A stretch of 64,000 nt of DNA from Microbacterium sp. K24 (GTDB taxonomy: Bacteria; Actinomycetota; Actinomycetes; Actinomycetales; Microbacteriaceae). The stretch covers positions 1-64,000 of the forward strand of contig NZ_SSDJ01000111.1 in NCBI RefSeq assembly GCF_004794465.1, written 5' to 3'. The translations under genes were made by a program, and so were the position numbers. A model generated the notes under the pieces. That model searched no databases. It was not told the origin of the DNA and was given only the letters and a program-made list of their open reading frames with translations. Below, in pieces: positions 15,314 to 23,589 of the stretch (position 1 is its first letter; the number at the start of each line of letters is the position of its first letter).

Positions 15314-16225
15314 TCACTTGTTCTCTTCGGCGTCCTTCTGGACCGTCTTCAGCGACTCGACGAGGTCCTTCACCGGGGTCTGCAGCGAGAGCGCGGTGCC
15401 GCCGGACGACTCCGCGAGGCCCGCCTGCACGGCCTCGTCGGTCTGGAAGATCTCGACGAGCTTGAGGTACGTCTCGTTGTCGGCGTCTTCGGCGCGCGCG
15501 GCGAACACGTTCACGTAGGGCAGCGACTTCGGGTCTTCGACATCGTCGGTGGCCAGCGCATCCTCGAACGTGAGACCGGCGTCCTTCACGAAGTCGTTGT
15601 TGATGATCGCGGCGGCGACGTCGGGGAGGGAGGTCGGGGTGAGGGCGGCTTCGAGGGCCTTGACCTGCACCTTGGACTTCTCGGTGTCGATGTCCGCGAG
15701 GTCGGAGTAGGGGGTGCCGCCGCTCTTGAGCTCGACGAGACCGGCCTGCTGCAGCACGTTCAGCGCACGGGCCTGGTTCGACGCGTCATCGGGGACGGCG
15801 ACGGTCTCGCCCTTCTCGATGTCCTTCACGTCGTCGTACTTCGTGGAGTACAGACCCAGCGGGTAGATGGCGGTGGAGCCGATCGGCGTGAGGTCCTCAC
15901 CGGAGTTCACGTTGTACTCCGCGAGGTACACGATGTGCTGGAACTGGTTGAGGTCGACCTCGCCCTCGGTGAGCGCGGGGTTGGGCTGCTCGTAGGAGCC
16001 GAAGTCGACCAGCTCGACCGTGATGCCCTCTTCCGCTGCGGCCTCGACGAAGGGCTCCCACTGCGCGTCGCCCTTGCCGACGATGCCGATCTTGACGACC
16101 TTGTTCTCGGGGGATTCACCGCCGTCGGAGTCGGATCCTGCGGAGGCGGTGGCGCATCCGGCGAGGGCGACGAAGAGCGGGATCGCGGCGAGCGCAGCGA
16201 TGACGGAGGTGGTGCGACGTGACAT
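15314..16225 (-). CDS. metQ: Methionine-binding lipoprotein MetQ
   Basis: A 303-residue NlpA/MetQ-family substrate-binding protein. The start at 16225 gives a proper signal peptide with lipobox VALAGC (C24). The mature part has family blocks KIGIVGKGDAQWEPF, VDFGSYEQPNPAL, NQFQHIVYLAEYN and AVPDDASNQARAL. It captures methionine outside the membrane for MetNI. GAGAGAAAG upstream of the ATG serves as the ribosome-binding site. I looked for a SAM riboswitch in the ~100-bp leader and did not recognise one. Confidence 0.95.
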   Translation of the reverse strand: MSRRTTSVIAALAAIPLFVALAGCATASAGSDSDGGESPENKVVKIGIVGKGDAQWEPFVEAAAEEGITVELVDFGSYEQPNPALTEGEVDLNQFQHIVYLAEYNVNSGEDLTPIGSTAIYPLGLYSTKYDDVKDIEKGETVAVPDDASNQARALNVLQQAGLVELKSGGTPYSDLADIDTEKSKVQVKALEAALTPTSLPDVAAAIINNDFVKDAGLTFEDALATDDVEDPKSLPYVNVFAARAEDADNETYLKLVEIFQTDEAVQAGLAESSGGTALSLQTPVKDLVESLKTVQKDAEENK

Positions 16226-16327
16226 GGGAGTGCTTTCTCTCTTGGGGGGACTCGAATACGTTAGGCAGGCTCGTGGGCGCGCGCGGAATCGTCCGTCACA
16301 CGACGTCACAGCCTCGGAGGGTGCGGG

Positions 16328-18082
16328 TCAGTCGAACTCTTCGATGCCCTGCAGACGCACCTGTTCGAGGTCGAGCCGTGCAGAGATCCGACGCACGACG
16401 ACGTCGTCGACCGTGCCCGCCGAGCGGAGCCCGAGCAGCACTTCGCGCTTGCGGTCGATGAGGGCGAGCTTGAGGCGCGTGTGCTCCTCGTGCCGGATCA
16501 GCGGCGAGCGCTGCGCGAGATCGACGTCGGCCGACGTCGCGATGATCTGCAGGACCGAGCCGTCGACGGCATCCGCTCCCCCGCCCGAGCTCGGCATGAC
16601 GGGAGGAGTGGTGTCGACACCGCCGATGCCGAGGGGATCGGGCTCGTCGAGAAGGTCGTCGAGAGCGTCGGCCTCGGCGTCGATGAGCGCCTGTTCCCGC
16701 GCGAGCGAGCGGGCGTTCTCGAACTCCAGCATCTGGTAGCCCTCGGCGCGGACCCGGTCGCGGACCTCCTGACCCACGCCGTGCTCGGCCGCGAGGTCGT
16801 CGAGGGCGGCGAGTGCCGCGCCCGAGATCGCGCGCTCGGCGAGCTCGTACTCCTCGTCCTCGGCATGGTCGACGGGGAAACGCGCCCAGCGCACGATCAT
16901 CGGCAGCAGCGGCGCCTGCACCAGCAGGCTGAGCATGATCACGCCCGCTGTGACGAAGACGATCTCGTCGCGCCCCGAGACGTCGCCGCCCCCGCTGATC
17001 GATGCGGGCACGGAGAGGGCGATCGCGAGCGACACGGCGCCGCGCATGCCGGCGACGGTCGACACGACACGCGCGCGTGATCTCACGCCCCGCGGCAGCG
17101 GTGACGCCGGACGCCCCTGGAACGGCACGTTCAGCAGCTGGAAGAGGTAGCGCACCACCAGCAGAGTCGCCCACACCGAGAGCGTGATGAGCACCAGCCG
17201 TCCGATCGCCGCAGCCGAGATCTCGTGAGCGACGTACTGCACCTCGAGGCCGATGAGCACGAACAGGGCGCCGTTCAGGAGGAAGACGCCGAAGGGCCAC
17301 GCGGCATCCGCCTGGCGCCGGGACGACGCGGTCGTCACCCGCGGCGAGATGTACGCGACGACGAGGCCCGCCACCACGACGGCGAGCACTCCCGATGCGT
17401 GCACGATCTCCGCCGCAAGGAACGCCGAGAACGGGATCAGCAGCAGTGCCACGTTGATGACGATGGTCGACCCGGTGCGACTCAGCAGCAGGTAGCCGAG
17501 GGCCGCGACGGCGGCTCCGGCCGCGACGCCGCCGATGTACGACACCAGCACATCCCAGGTGACCGACAGCGGGGTGATCTGACCGCCGAGCGCGACCGAT
17601 ACGGCGATGGCGTACAGCACGAGGGCCGTGCCGTCGTTCGTGAGACTCTCGGCCTTCAACTTCATGAAGGAGCGGCGCGGCAGCAGCCGACCGAGAGCGG
17701 CGACGGCGGTGGCGTCGGGCGGTGCGACAGCCGCCCCGAGGATCAGTGCGATCTCCCACGGCATCCCGAAGAGCACCGCGATACCCGCGACGGCGAAGGC
17801 GGATGCCACGACCAGCACCGTGCTCATCGGCAGGATGTAGCGGAAGTCGCGGCGGATCGAGCGCAGAGAGGTCGTCAGGCTCTCCCAGAACAGGATCACC
17901 GGCAGGAACAGCAGCAGCACGGTCTCCGGCGGCAGCTGCACCTCGCGCAGCTGCGGCACGAAGCCGAGCAGCAGCCCGAAGATGACGAGGACGAGGGGCA
18001 GCGCGAGGCGCACGCGCGGGGCGATCAGGGTTCCGACAAGAATCGTGAGTCCGAGCAGGACAGTTACTTCGAGGCCTTCCAT
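16328..18082 (-). CDS. CPA1-type Na+(K+)/H+ antiporter
   Basis: A 584-residue monovalent cation/proton antiporter with about twelve membrane helices over residues 1-410. The family motifs FLPVILFWE, AAVAPPDATAVAALG and LKAESLTNDGTALVLY carry the ion-binding acidic residues. A ~170-residue cytoplasmic tail (from DHAEDEEYELAERAI) is largely helical and acidic, and probably regulatory. GGGAGG precedes the ATG. The gene diverges from the EEP-fold gene. The role is pH or Na+ homeostasis; cation preference is not predictable. Confidence 0.92.
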   Translation of the reverse strand: MEGLEVTVLLGLTILVGTLIAPRVRLALPLVLVIFGLLLGFVPQLREVQLPPETVLLLFLPVILFWESLTTSLRSIRRDFRYILPMSTVLVVASAFAVAGIAVLFGMPWEIALILGAAVAPPDATAVAALGRLLPRRSFMKLKAESLTNDGTALVLYAIAVSVALGGQITPLSVTWDVLVSYIGGVAAGAAVAALGYLLLSRTGSTIVINVALLLIPFSAFLAAEIVHASGVLAVVVAGLVVAYISPRVTTASSRRQADAAWPFGVFLLNGALFVLIGLEVQYVAHEISAAAIGRLVLITLSVWATLLVVRYLFQLLNVPFQGRPASPLPRGVRSRARVVSTVAGMRGAVSLAIALSVPASISGGGDVSGRDEIVFVTAGVIMLSLLVQAPLLPMIVRWARFPVDHAEDEEYELAERAISGAALAALDDLAAEHGVGQEVRDRVRAEGYQMLEFENARSLAREQALIDAEADALDDLLDEPDPLGIGGVDTTPPVMPSSGGGADAVDGSVLQIIATSADVDLAQRSPLIRHEEHTRLKLALIDRKREVLLGLRSAGTVDDVVVRRISARLDLEQVRLQGIEEFD

Positions 18083-18150
18083 CTCTACCTCCCAACAGCT
18101 GTGGGAGAAGGATATTCCTCATCGCCTCTCGACGGTCAGGTTCTCTCGAT

Positions 18151-18164
18151 CTTCGTCGACGAAG
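18151..18164. promoter_or_regulatory. 14-bp perfect palindrome in the divergent antiporter/EEP promoter region
   Basis: CTTCGTCGACGAAG is perfectly self-complementary and lies in the 120-bp divergent region, 38 bp before the EEP start. A second near-palindrome at 18090-18106 adjoins the antiporter ribosome-binding site. Either could be a regulator site, but no cognate regulator is encoded next door. Confidence 0.3.
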
Positions 18165-18202
18165 CTGGGGTCGAACACCGCACGTGATCGAGGGGGAATC
18201 GG

Positions 18203-19231
18203 ATGACGACGGCGAGCGCACCGGGCCCGGATCTCCCGCGCCGGCAAGGCGGACGGCGGGGATTCGTGCTCACGGCCGTCGTCGGCGCCCCGATCGCCCT
18301 GCTGCTCTCGTGGCCGCAGGCGCTGTCGGCCGAACGTCTCCCGGGCATCGCGCAGCTGATCTCGTTCCGCGCGGGGCTGGCGATCGCGCTGCTGGTCGCA
18401 GGGCTCGTCTTCGCGGTCATCGCGCGGGCGCGGCGGCGCTGGTCGGTCGCCGCAGCTCTGGCCGTGCTGCTCATCGCGGCCTCGGCGGCGAACGCCGGTG
18501 TCGCCTTCGCGCGCGGCGGCGGCGGGATGCCTGCAGCGAAGGCCGGTGCCGGCGAACTGACGGTCGTCGCCTGGAACACCCTCGGCGGGGCGGTGTCACC
18601 GCCGTCGATCGCCCGGCTGGTGATCGAGACGGATGCCGACATCCTGAGCCTCCCCGAGACGGATGAGGCAGCGGTGGCCGAGGTCGCCCGGCTCATCGCT
18701 CTCGAAGGAATGACGATGACCGCCCACACGACGCGTGGCCCTGAGGGCGACTCGGACATCCCCACCTCGCTGCTGATCGCAGACGAGCTGGGCGACTACC
18801 GGATCGACGAGGGTGCGGGTTCCACTCCGAACCTCCCGAGCGCCGTGTGGGAGCCCGTCGACGGCTCCGGTCCGCGCATCGTGGCCGCGCATCCGCTTCC
18901 GCCGCTGCCCGGCATGTTCGACGACTGGCGCGGCGGGCTCGAGTGGGTCGCCGATCGCTGCGCCGACCCTGACGTCGTGATCGTCGGCGACCTCAACGCC
19001 ACGGTCGATCACCTCGGCACGTCACTCGACGGATGCCGGGATGCCGCGCTCGAGACAGGTGCAGCCGCCGACGGCACCTGGCCGGCAGCCGCTCCGCCCT
19101 GGCTCGGTGCGCCCATCGATCACGTCCTGGTCGGATCGGCCTGGGAGGTGCGCGGGATGTCGGTGATCACCGACGCCGCCGGCAGCGATCACCGTCCGAT
19201 CGTCGTCGTGATCAGTCCAGTTCCTCGGTGA
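18203..19231 (+). CDS. Endonuclease/exonuclease/phosphatase (EEP) fold protein with N-terminal membrane helices
   Basis: A 342-residue protein. Hydrophobic segments near residues 25-40, 55-72 and 80-100 are followed by an EEP domain: VVAWNTLGG at its start, the metal-binding Glu in LSLPETDE, VGDLNATVDH, and GSDHRPIVV with the catalytic Asp-His near the end. The catalytic domain should be extracytoplasmic. Relatives include exported nucleases and phosphodiesterases; the substrate is unknown. GAGGGGG lies before the ATG. The last 20 bp overlap the end of the convergent ABC-F gene. Confidence 0.85.
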   Translation: MTTASAPGPDLPRRQGGRRGFVLTAVVGAPIALLLSWPQALSAERLPGIAQLISFRAGLAIALLVAGLVFAVIARARRRWSVAAALAVLLIAASAANAGVAFARGGGGMPAAKAGAGELTVVAWNTLGGAVSPPSIARLVIETDADILSLPETDEAAVAEVARLIALEGMTMTAHTTRGPEGDSDIPTSLLIADELGDYRIDEGAGSTPNLPSAVWEPVDGSGPRIVAAHPLPPLPGMFDDWRGGLEWVADRCADPDVVIVGDLNATVDHLGTSLDGCRDAALETGAAADGTWPAAAPPWLGAPIDHVLVGSAWEVRGMSVITDAAGSDHRPIVVVISPVPR

Positions 19232-21023
19232 GCTCGAACCAGCGCAGCTCCAGCTCCTCGATCTCGGCCTGCGTGTCGGCGATCGCCTTCATCTTGTCGG
19301 CGATGCCCTCGTAGTCGGACTGGTCGTGCTCGGCGAGCGCGTTCTTCGCCTTGTTGATCTGCTGCGTGAGCTTCTCGATCCGACGCTCGAGCGCGGAGAT
19401 CTCCTTCTGAGCCGTGCGCAGAGCAGCCCCGTCGAGACCCGCGGACTTCTTCGTCGTGTTCGTCGCGGTCTGCGACTTCGTCGGAGCGGCATCCTGCAGG
19501 TGCCGCAGTCGCAGGTACTCGTCCACGCCGCCGGGAAGGTGGCGGAGGTGGCCGTCGAGGACCGCGTACTGCTGGTCGGTGACCCGCTCCAGGAAGTACC
19601 GGTCATGGCTGACGACGAGCAGCGTGCCCGACCAGGAGTCCAGGAGGTCCTCGATCGCGGCGAGCATGTCGGTGTCGAGGTCGTTGGTGGGCTCGTCGAG
19701 GATCAGCACGTTCGGCTGGTCGAGCAGCACGAGCAGCAGCTGCAGGCGGCGCTGCTGACCTCCGGAGAGGTCCTTCACCGGAGTCGAGAGCTGAGCGGAG
19801 TCGAAACCGAGACGCTCGAGCAGCTGGCCGGGCGTGAGGTCCTGCGCCTTCGATCCCGAGCCGAGCGTGTACGAGGTGCGCAGGCGCGAGATCACGACGC
19901 GGACCGGCTCCCGACGCACATCCTCCAGTTCGTCCAGGCGCTGCGTGAGCGTCTTGACGATCACGGTCTTGCCGCGCTTGACCGTGCCGACCGTCGGTTC
20001 GACGGTGCCGGCGATCAGGCCGAGAAGCGTCGACTTCCCCGCGCCGTTCACACCGAGGATGCCGGTGCGCTCGCCCGGCGCGATGCGCCACTCGATGTCG
20101 CGCAGCACCTCGCGGGTGCCGCCGTCGGTGCGGGGGTATGTCACGCCGACGTCGAGCAGGTCGACGACGTCCTTTCCGAGTCGCGACACGGCCAGCGACT
20201 GCAGCGACACCTTGTCGCGGATCTCGGGCACGTCGGCGATGAGCTCGTTCGCGGCATCGATGCGGAACTTCGGCTTGGCGGTGCGGGCGGGCGCGCCGCG
20301 ACGCAGCCAGGCCAGCTCCTTGCGGGCGAGGTTCTGACGCTTCGCCTCGATCGTCGCGTTCATCCGGTCGCGCTCGACGCGCTGCAGGATGTACGCGGCG
20401 TATCCGCCTTCGAAGGGCTCGACGAGGCGGTCGTGCACCTCCCAGGTCTCGGTGCAGATCTCATCGAGGAACCACCGGTCGTGGGTCACGACCAGGAGCG
20501 CCCCGGAGTTCGCGCTCCACCGACGCTTGAGGTGCCCGGCGAGCCAGGTGATCGCCTCCACGTCGAGGTGGTTCGTGGGCTCGTCGAGCGCGATGACGTC
20601 CCAGTCCCCCGCGAGCAGCTTCGCGAGCGAGACCCGGCGGCGCTGACCGCCGCTGAGCGAGCCGATCTCGGCATCCCACGGCAGGTCCTTCAGGAGCCCC
20701 TCGATCACGTCGCGGACGCGGGCGTCGCCGGCCCACTCGTACTCGGGCATGTCTCCGACGACGGCCTGACTGATCGTGACGTCGTCGGCGAGCGTGTCGG
20801 CCTGGTCGAGCACGCCGATCCGGATGCCGCCGCGCACGGTGACGCGTCCGGCATTCGGCTGCTTGGTGCCTGCGAGCATGCCGAGGAGGCTGGACTTGCC
20901 GTCGCCGTTGCGTCCGACGATGCCGATGCGGTCGCCCTCCTCGATGCCGAGGGTGACGGAGTCGAAGACGACCCTGGTCGGATATTCGAGGTGGAGGCCT
21001 TCGGCCCCGAGAAGATGTGCCAT
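19212..21023 (-). CDS. ABC-F ATPase, Uup-like
   Basis: A 603-residue soluble protein with two ABC domains and no membrane part. Walker A GRNGDGKSS and GVNGAGKST, signatures LSGGQRRR and LSGGQQRR, and Walker B plus EPTNHLD and EPTNDLD are all present. The inter-domain linker is rich in Arg/Lys, and a C-terminal coiled coil (about 540-603) is typical of Uup. ABC-F proteins act on ribosomes at the E site; Uup-type members are also linked to DNA repair and transposon excision. The ATG at 21023 has GGAGAGG six bases upstream. Its position near ispE/rsmA fits conserved actinobacterial order. Confidence 0.93.
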   Translation of the reverse strand: MAHLLGAEGLHLEYPTRVVFDSVTLGIEEGDRIGIVGRNGDGKSSLLGMLAGTKQPNAGRVTVRGGIRIGVLDQADTLADDVTISQAVVGDMPEYEWAGDARVRDVIEGLLKDLPWDAEIGSLSGGQRRRVSLAKLLAGDWDVIALDEPTNHLDVEAITWLAGHLKRRWSANSGALLVVTHDRWFLDEICTETWEVHDRLVEPFEGGYAAYILQRVERDRMNATIEAKRQNLARKELAWLRRGAPARTAKPKFRIDAANELIADVPEIRDKVSLQSLAVSRLGKDVVDLLDVGVTYPRTDGGTREVLRDIEWRIAPGERTGILGVNGAGKSTLLGLIAGTVEPTVGTVKRGKTVIVKTLTQRLDELEDVRREPVRVVISRLRTSYTLGSGSKAQDLTPGQLLERLGFDSAQLSTPVKDLSGGQQRRLQLLLVLLDQPNVLILDEPTNDLDTDMLAAIEDLLDSWSGTLLVVSHDRYFLERVTDQQYAVLDGHLRHLPGGVDEYLRLRHLQDAAPTKSQTATNTTKKSAGLDGAALRTAQKEISALERRIEKLTQQINKAKNALAEHDQSDYEGIADKMKAIADTQAEIEELELRWFELTEELD

Positions 21024-21055
21024 GTCCTCTCCAGGGTAGTCGTGCGGGCAGGACC

Positions 21056-21061
21056 TAAGAT
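21056..21061 (+). promoter_or_regulatory. -10 of a probable leaderless promoter for the spermidine-synthase-like gene
   Basis: TAAGAT is followed by six bases and then the GTG start at 21068, with no Shine-Dalgarno between. The divergent ABC-F gene has its own Shine-Dalgarno, and the start-to-start spacer is 44 bp. Confidence 0.5.
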
Positions 21062-21067
21062 CGACGG

Positions 21068-21979
21068 GTGCCAAGGAATCGCCGGGTGTTCTCGCTCTCG
21101 CTCGACAATCGCCAGGCGAAGCTGATGGAGTCGAAGAGACGCCCCGGTCGCTACGAGCTCAGCGTCGACGGGATTCCGCAGTCCGTCGTCTCGATGACCG
21201 AGCCCACCGCGCTCGAATACCCCTACATCCAGCACATCGCCAGAGCGATCGATGCCGCGGCCGAGCCCGGCGAGCCGCTGTTCACTGTGCATCTGGGAGC
21301 CGGAGCACTCACGCTGGCACGCTACGTCGAGGCCACCCGTGCCGGGTCCCCTCAGCTCGTGGTCGAGTTCGAGCCTGCTCTGTACGCCGCAGTGATCGCC
21401 GCGCTGCCCCTTCCCACCGGCGCCGATCTGCGCGTCATCTTCGGCGATGCGAGAGCGGTCGCGGACGCCGAGCTTGTCGGCGAGGAGCGAACCCTCTCCC
21501 CCGTGCTCGGCGCCGCGACGACGGGCGCTACCGCGGTCGACACCGATTGGATGGATGCGCGCTTCACCGTCGTCGATCTCTGGGACGCCGCCGTCATCCG
21601 CCATCGTGTGGCCAGTCAGGAGTTCTACACCCGGGTCGCCGCACGCTCCGCAGCCGACGGAGTCGTGGCAGTCAACCTGCTCGATGGGTATCCCTTCGAG
21701 TATTCACGGCGGCAGGCAGCCACCCTGAGCACCGTGTTCGCGCACGTCGCCGTCGTCCTCGACGCCGACCCCGCAGACGACGAGGGACCGCTCAGCAACG
21801 TCGTCGTGTTCGCGAGCGGTCAACCGCTGGACGTCGCGACGACCCCCGATCTTCTCGGCTCGCCGCGACCGCACATGCTCCACGACGACCGGCTGACGTC
21901 GTGGATCGCCGAGGCGCGCATCATGACCGACGCGGATGGTACGGACTCGCCCGACCCCGACGACCCGATCTGGGACTAG
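21068..21979 (+). CDS. Spermidine-synthase-like SAM-dependent methyltransferase-fold protein
   Basis: A 303-residue protein with the Rossmann core of the spermidine/spermine synthase family. VHLGAGALTLARYV forms the nucleotide loop, VVEFEPALYAAV holds the acidic ribose-binding residue, and IFGDARAVAD and FTVVDLWDAAVI follow. The usual catalytic D-x-x-D/E gate of true spermidine synthases is not clear; LWDA stands in its place. It may therefore use SAM-like cofactors for another transfer, or be an inactive relative. Such proteins are common singletons in actinobacteria. The GTG start is supported by the TAAGAT hexamer 6 nt upstream. Confidence 0.8.
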   Translation: MPRNRRVFSLSLDNRQAKLMESKRRPGRYELSVDGIPQSVVSMTEPTALEYPYIQHIARAIDAAAEPGEPLFTVHLGAGALTLARYVEATRAGSPQLVVEFEPALYAAVIAALPLPTGADLRVIFGDARAVADAELVGEERTLSPVLGAATTGATAVDTDWMDARFTVVDLWDAAVIRHRVASQEFYTRVAARSAADGVVAVNLLDGYPFEYSRRQAATLSTVFAHVAVVLDADPADDEGPLSNVVVFASGQPLDVATTPDLLGSPRPHMLHDDRLTSWIAEARIMTDADGTDSPDPDDPIWD

Positions 21980-22010
21980 CGGTATCGCGCATCGCTCTCA
22001 TCGCCCGATG

Positions 22011-22024
22011 CGAACATATCTTCG
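22011..22024. promoter_or_regulatory. Putative SOS (LexA) box upstream of the DUF222/HNH gene
   Basis: CGAACATATCTTCG differs at one base from the palindrome CGAACATATGTTCG, the LexA-box form known in mycobacteria and other actinobacteria. It lies 30 bp before the ATG at 22055. Several mycobacterial 13E12/DUF222 genes are reported to carry LexA boxes, so DNA-damage induction is plausible. Confidence 0.6.
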
Positions 22025-22054
22025 AATGTCGGTGGTCGGTGATGTACTGAAGCC

Positions 22055-23389
22055 ATGGAAGCGATGGTCGATGCGACGGACTCCCAGATGGCGATGCTCG
22101 CCGATCTGGTCGAGTCGTTGGCGGCGGCCGAGGCGACACTGAGCAGCATGCAAGCGGCGCGCGACGGGCTGCTGGCGCTGGCCGGCCGCCTGGCGGTCGA
22201 CATCGCCCAGGAGGGTCGGCATCCTGACGGCGGCGACATGACGATCCGTTCTGTGGCCGCCGAGATCGGTGCGATCCAGCGCGTGAGCGACCGCACGGTC
22301 GAGCGGCGGATGTCCGATGCCTCGTGGCTGGTGGACCGGTTCCCGTTGGTCTGGCATGCGCAAGGTGCCGGCCGCATCAGTGCCGCGCATTCGCGCGTGA
22401 TCGTTGACGCCGGTGCTCATCTCGACGATGCCGCCGATCGCGAGGCCTACGCGGCGGAGGTGCTGGAAGTGGCCGCCGTCGAGTCGCCGAACCGGCTGCG
22501 CCGTATCGCCCGGCGCATCGCCGAGAAGTATCAGAAGCGCACCGTGACGGAGCGGCATCGCGACGCACGCGAGAAGCGTCGAGTGTGGATGAAGGATGGC
22601 GAAGACGGCATGGCCGAGCTCGGCATGCATGGTCCCGCGGCACTCGTTCATGGCATGTTCGATCGGCTCTCGCAGATGGCGCACACTCACAAAGAGCAGA
22701 ACGCCAAGGCGGCCAAGCAGACCGACAGCGTTCGTGACGAACGTACGATCGATCAGCTGCGCGCCGACCTGCTCGCGGACCTCGTCCTCACCGGCACCCC
22801 GGCCGGACACGACACCGAAGACGGGCTGCTCGGCCAGATCCACGCCCGGGTCGAGGTGACCGTGCCCGCGTCGTCTCTGATGACCGGCGAGACGACCTCA
22901 GCCGCAGGTCACTGCTCTCCCCCGGCGGAACTGGATGGCTCGATTCCCATTGATGCCTGGACCGCCCGCTTCTTCGCCGGCATCGTCGCCGGATGGGATC
23001 GTGTCTTCACACATCCGAGCAGCGGCGCCACGCTCGCGGTCGACCGCTACAGACCCAGCGAGCAGCTCCGGCGACACCTCAGAGCTCGGGACCAACGATG
23101 TCGGTTCCCCACCTGCGGCCTGGTCGCACGAAAATGCGATGTCGATCACAACGTCGCCGCCGCGACAGGTGGCGCCACGTCTCACGAGAACCTTGCAGCA
23201 TTCTGCCGACGGCATCACATGCTGAAGCATCACTCGCCCTGGCACGTCCGGCAGAGCCCAGGCGGAGTTCTCGAATGGACGAGCCCGACGGGTCGCATGT
23301 ACATCGACGAACCGCCGGCGCAGAACACGGTCAGGTTCGCGGAGACCACGGGATTCGGCGGCCATGCGATGACATCCGCGCCGTTCTGA
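22055..23389 (+). CDS. DUF222 / HNH endonuclease domain protein (13E12 family)
   Basis: A 444-residue protein of the 13E12 repeat family, usually present in many copies in actinobacterial genomes. The DUF222 region covers about residues 10-330. The C-terminal HNH motif is complete: RCRFPTCG, then KCDVDHNVAAATGG with the catalytic His, TSHENLAAFCRRHHMLKH, and Cys residues for zinc. It should cleave or nick DNA; its biological role is not settled. A LexA-like box 30 bp upstream suggests SOS control. Base composition is slightly less GC-rich than in the neighbours, consistent with a mobile or recombining family. Confidence 0.9.
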   Translation: MEAMVDATDSQMAMLADLVESLAAAEATLSSMQAARDGLLALAGRLAVDIAQEGRHPDGGDMTIRSVAAEIGAIQRVSDRTVERRMSDASWLVDRFPLVWHAQGAGRISAAHSRVIVDAGAHLDDAADREAYAAEVLEVAAVESPNRLRRIARRIAEKYQKRTVTERHRDAREKRRVWMKDGEDGMAELGMHGPAALVHGMFDRLSQMAHTHKEQNAKAAKQTDSVRDERTIDQLRADLLADLVLTGTPAGHDTEDGLLGQIHARVEVTVPASSLMTGETTSAAGHCSPPAELDGSIPIDAWTARFFAGIVAGWDRVFTHPSSGATLAVDRYRPSEQLRRHLRARDQRCRFPTCGLVARKCDVDHNVAAATGGATSHENLAAFCRRHHMLKHHSPWHVRQSPGGVLEWTSPTGRMYIDEPPAQNTVRFAETTGFGGHAMTSAPF

Positions 23390-23492
23390 CCCGCCCGTCG
23401 TGCCCGACTGAGGCGAAGACGAGTCCTTCCACCCACGGGAGCACGGACACGTCGCCGTCGCCGCGGAGAATGCCCGCAGCAAGCCGAACGCG

Positions 23493-23541
23493 GACGAGCC
23501 GCCCGACCCCATTCTCGAAAGAGGGGGCCGGACGGCTCGTC
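23493..23541 (-). terminator. Hairpin terminator downstream of chvE
   Basis: A long imperfect stem has outer arms GACGAGCCG (23493-23501) and CGGCTCGTC (23533-23541) with inner C/G-rich pairing. It lies about 50 bp after the chvE stop on the minus strand and is well placed to end the mmsA-mmsB-chvE transcript. No U tract is seen, as is usual in this genome. Confidence 0.7.
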
Positions 23542-23584
23542 GTGCGTCCTCGCGGAGGACAGTCGTGCGTCCTCGAGGAGGACA
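23539..23584. repeat. Two tandem 23-bp repeats just after chvE
   Basis: Copies at 23539-23561 and 23562-23584 differ at one base. Each contains CGTGCGTCCTCG(C/A)GGAGGAC; the second holds the palindrome TCCTCGAGGA. They lie between the chvE stop and the terminator stem, so they are transcribed as part of the 3' untranslated region. Confidence 0.8.
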
Positions 23585-23589
23585 GGTGC

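Noticed and set aside
16226-16327. Possible SAM riboswitch upstream of metQ
   Set aside because: The leader is only about 100 bp and I could not find the conserved SAM-I or SAM-IV core elements, so none is called.
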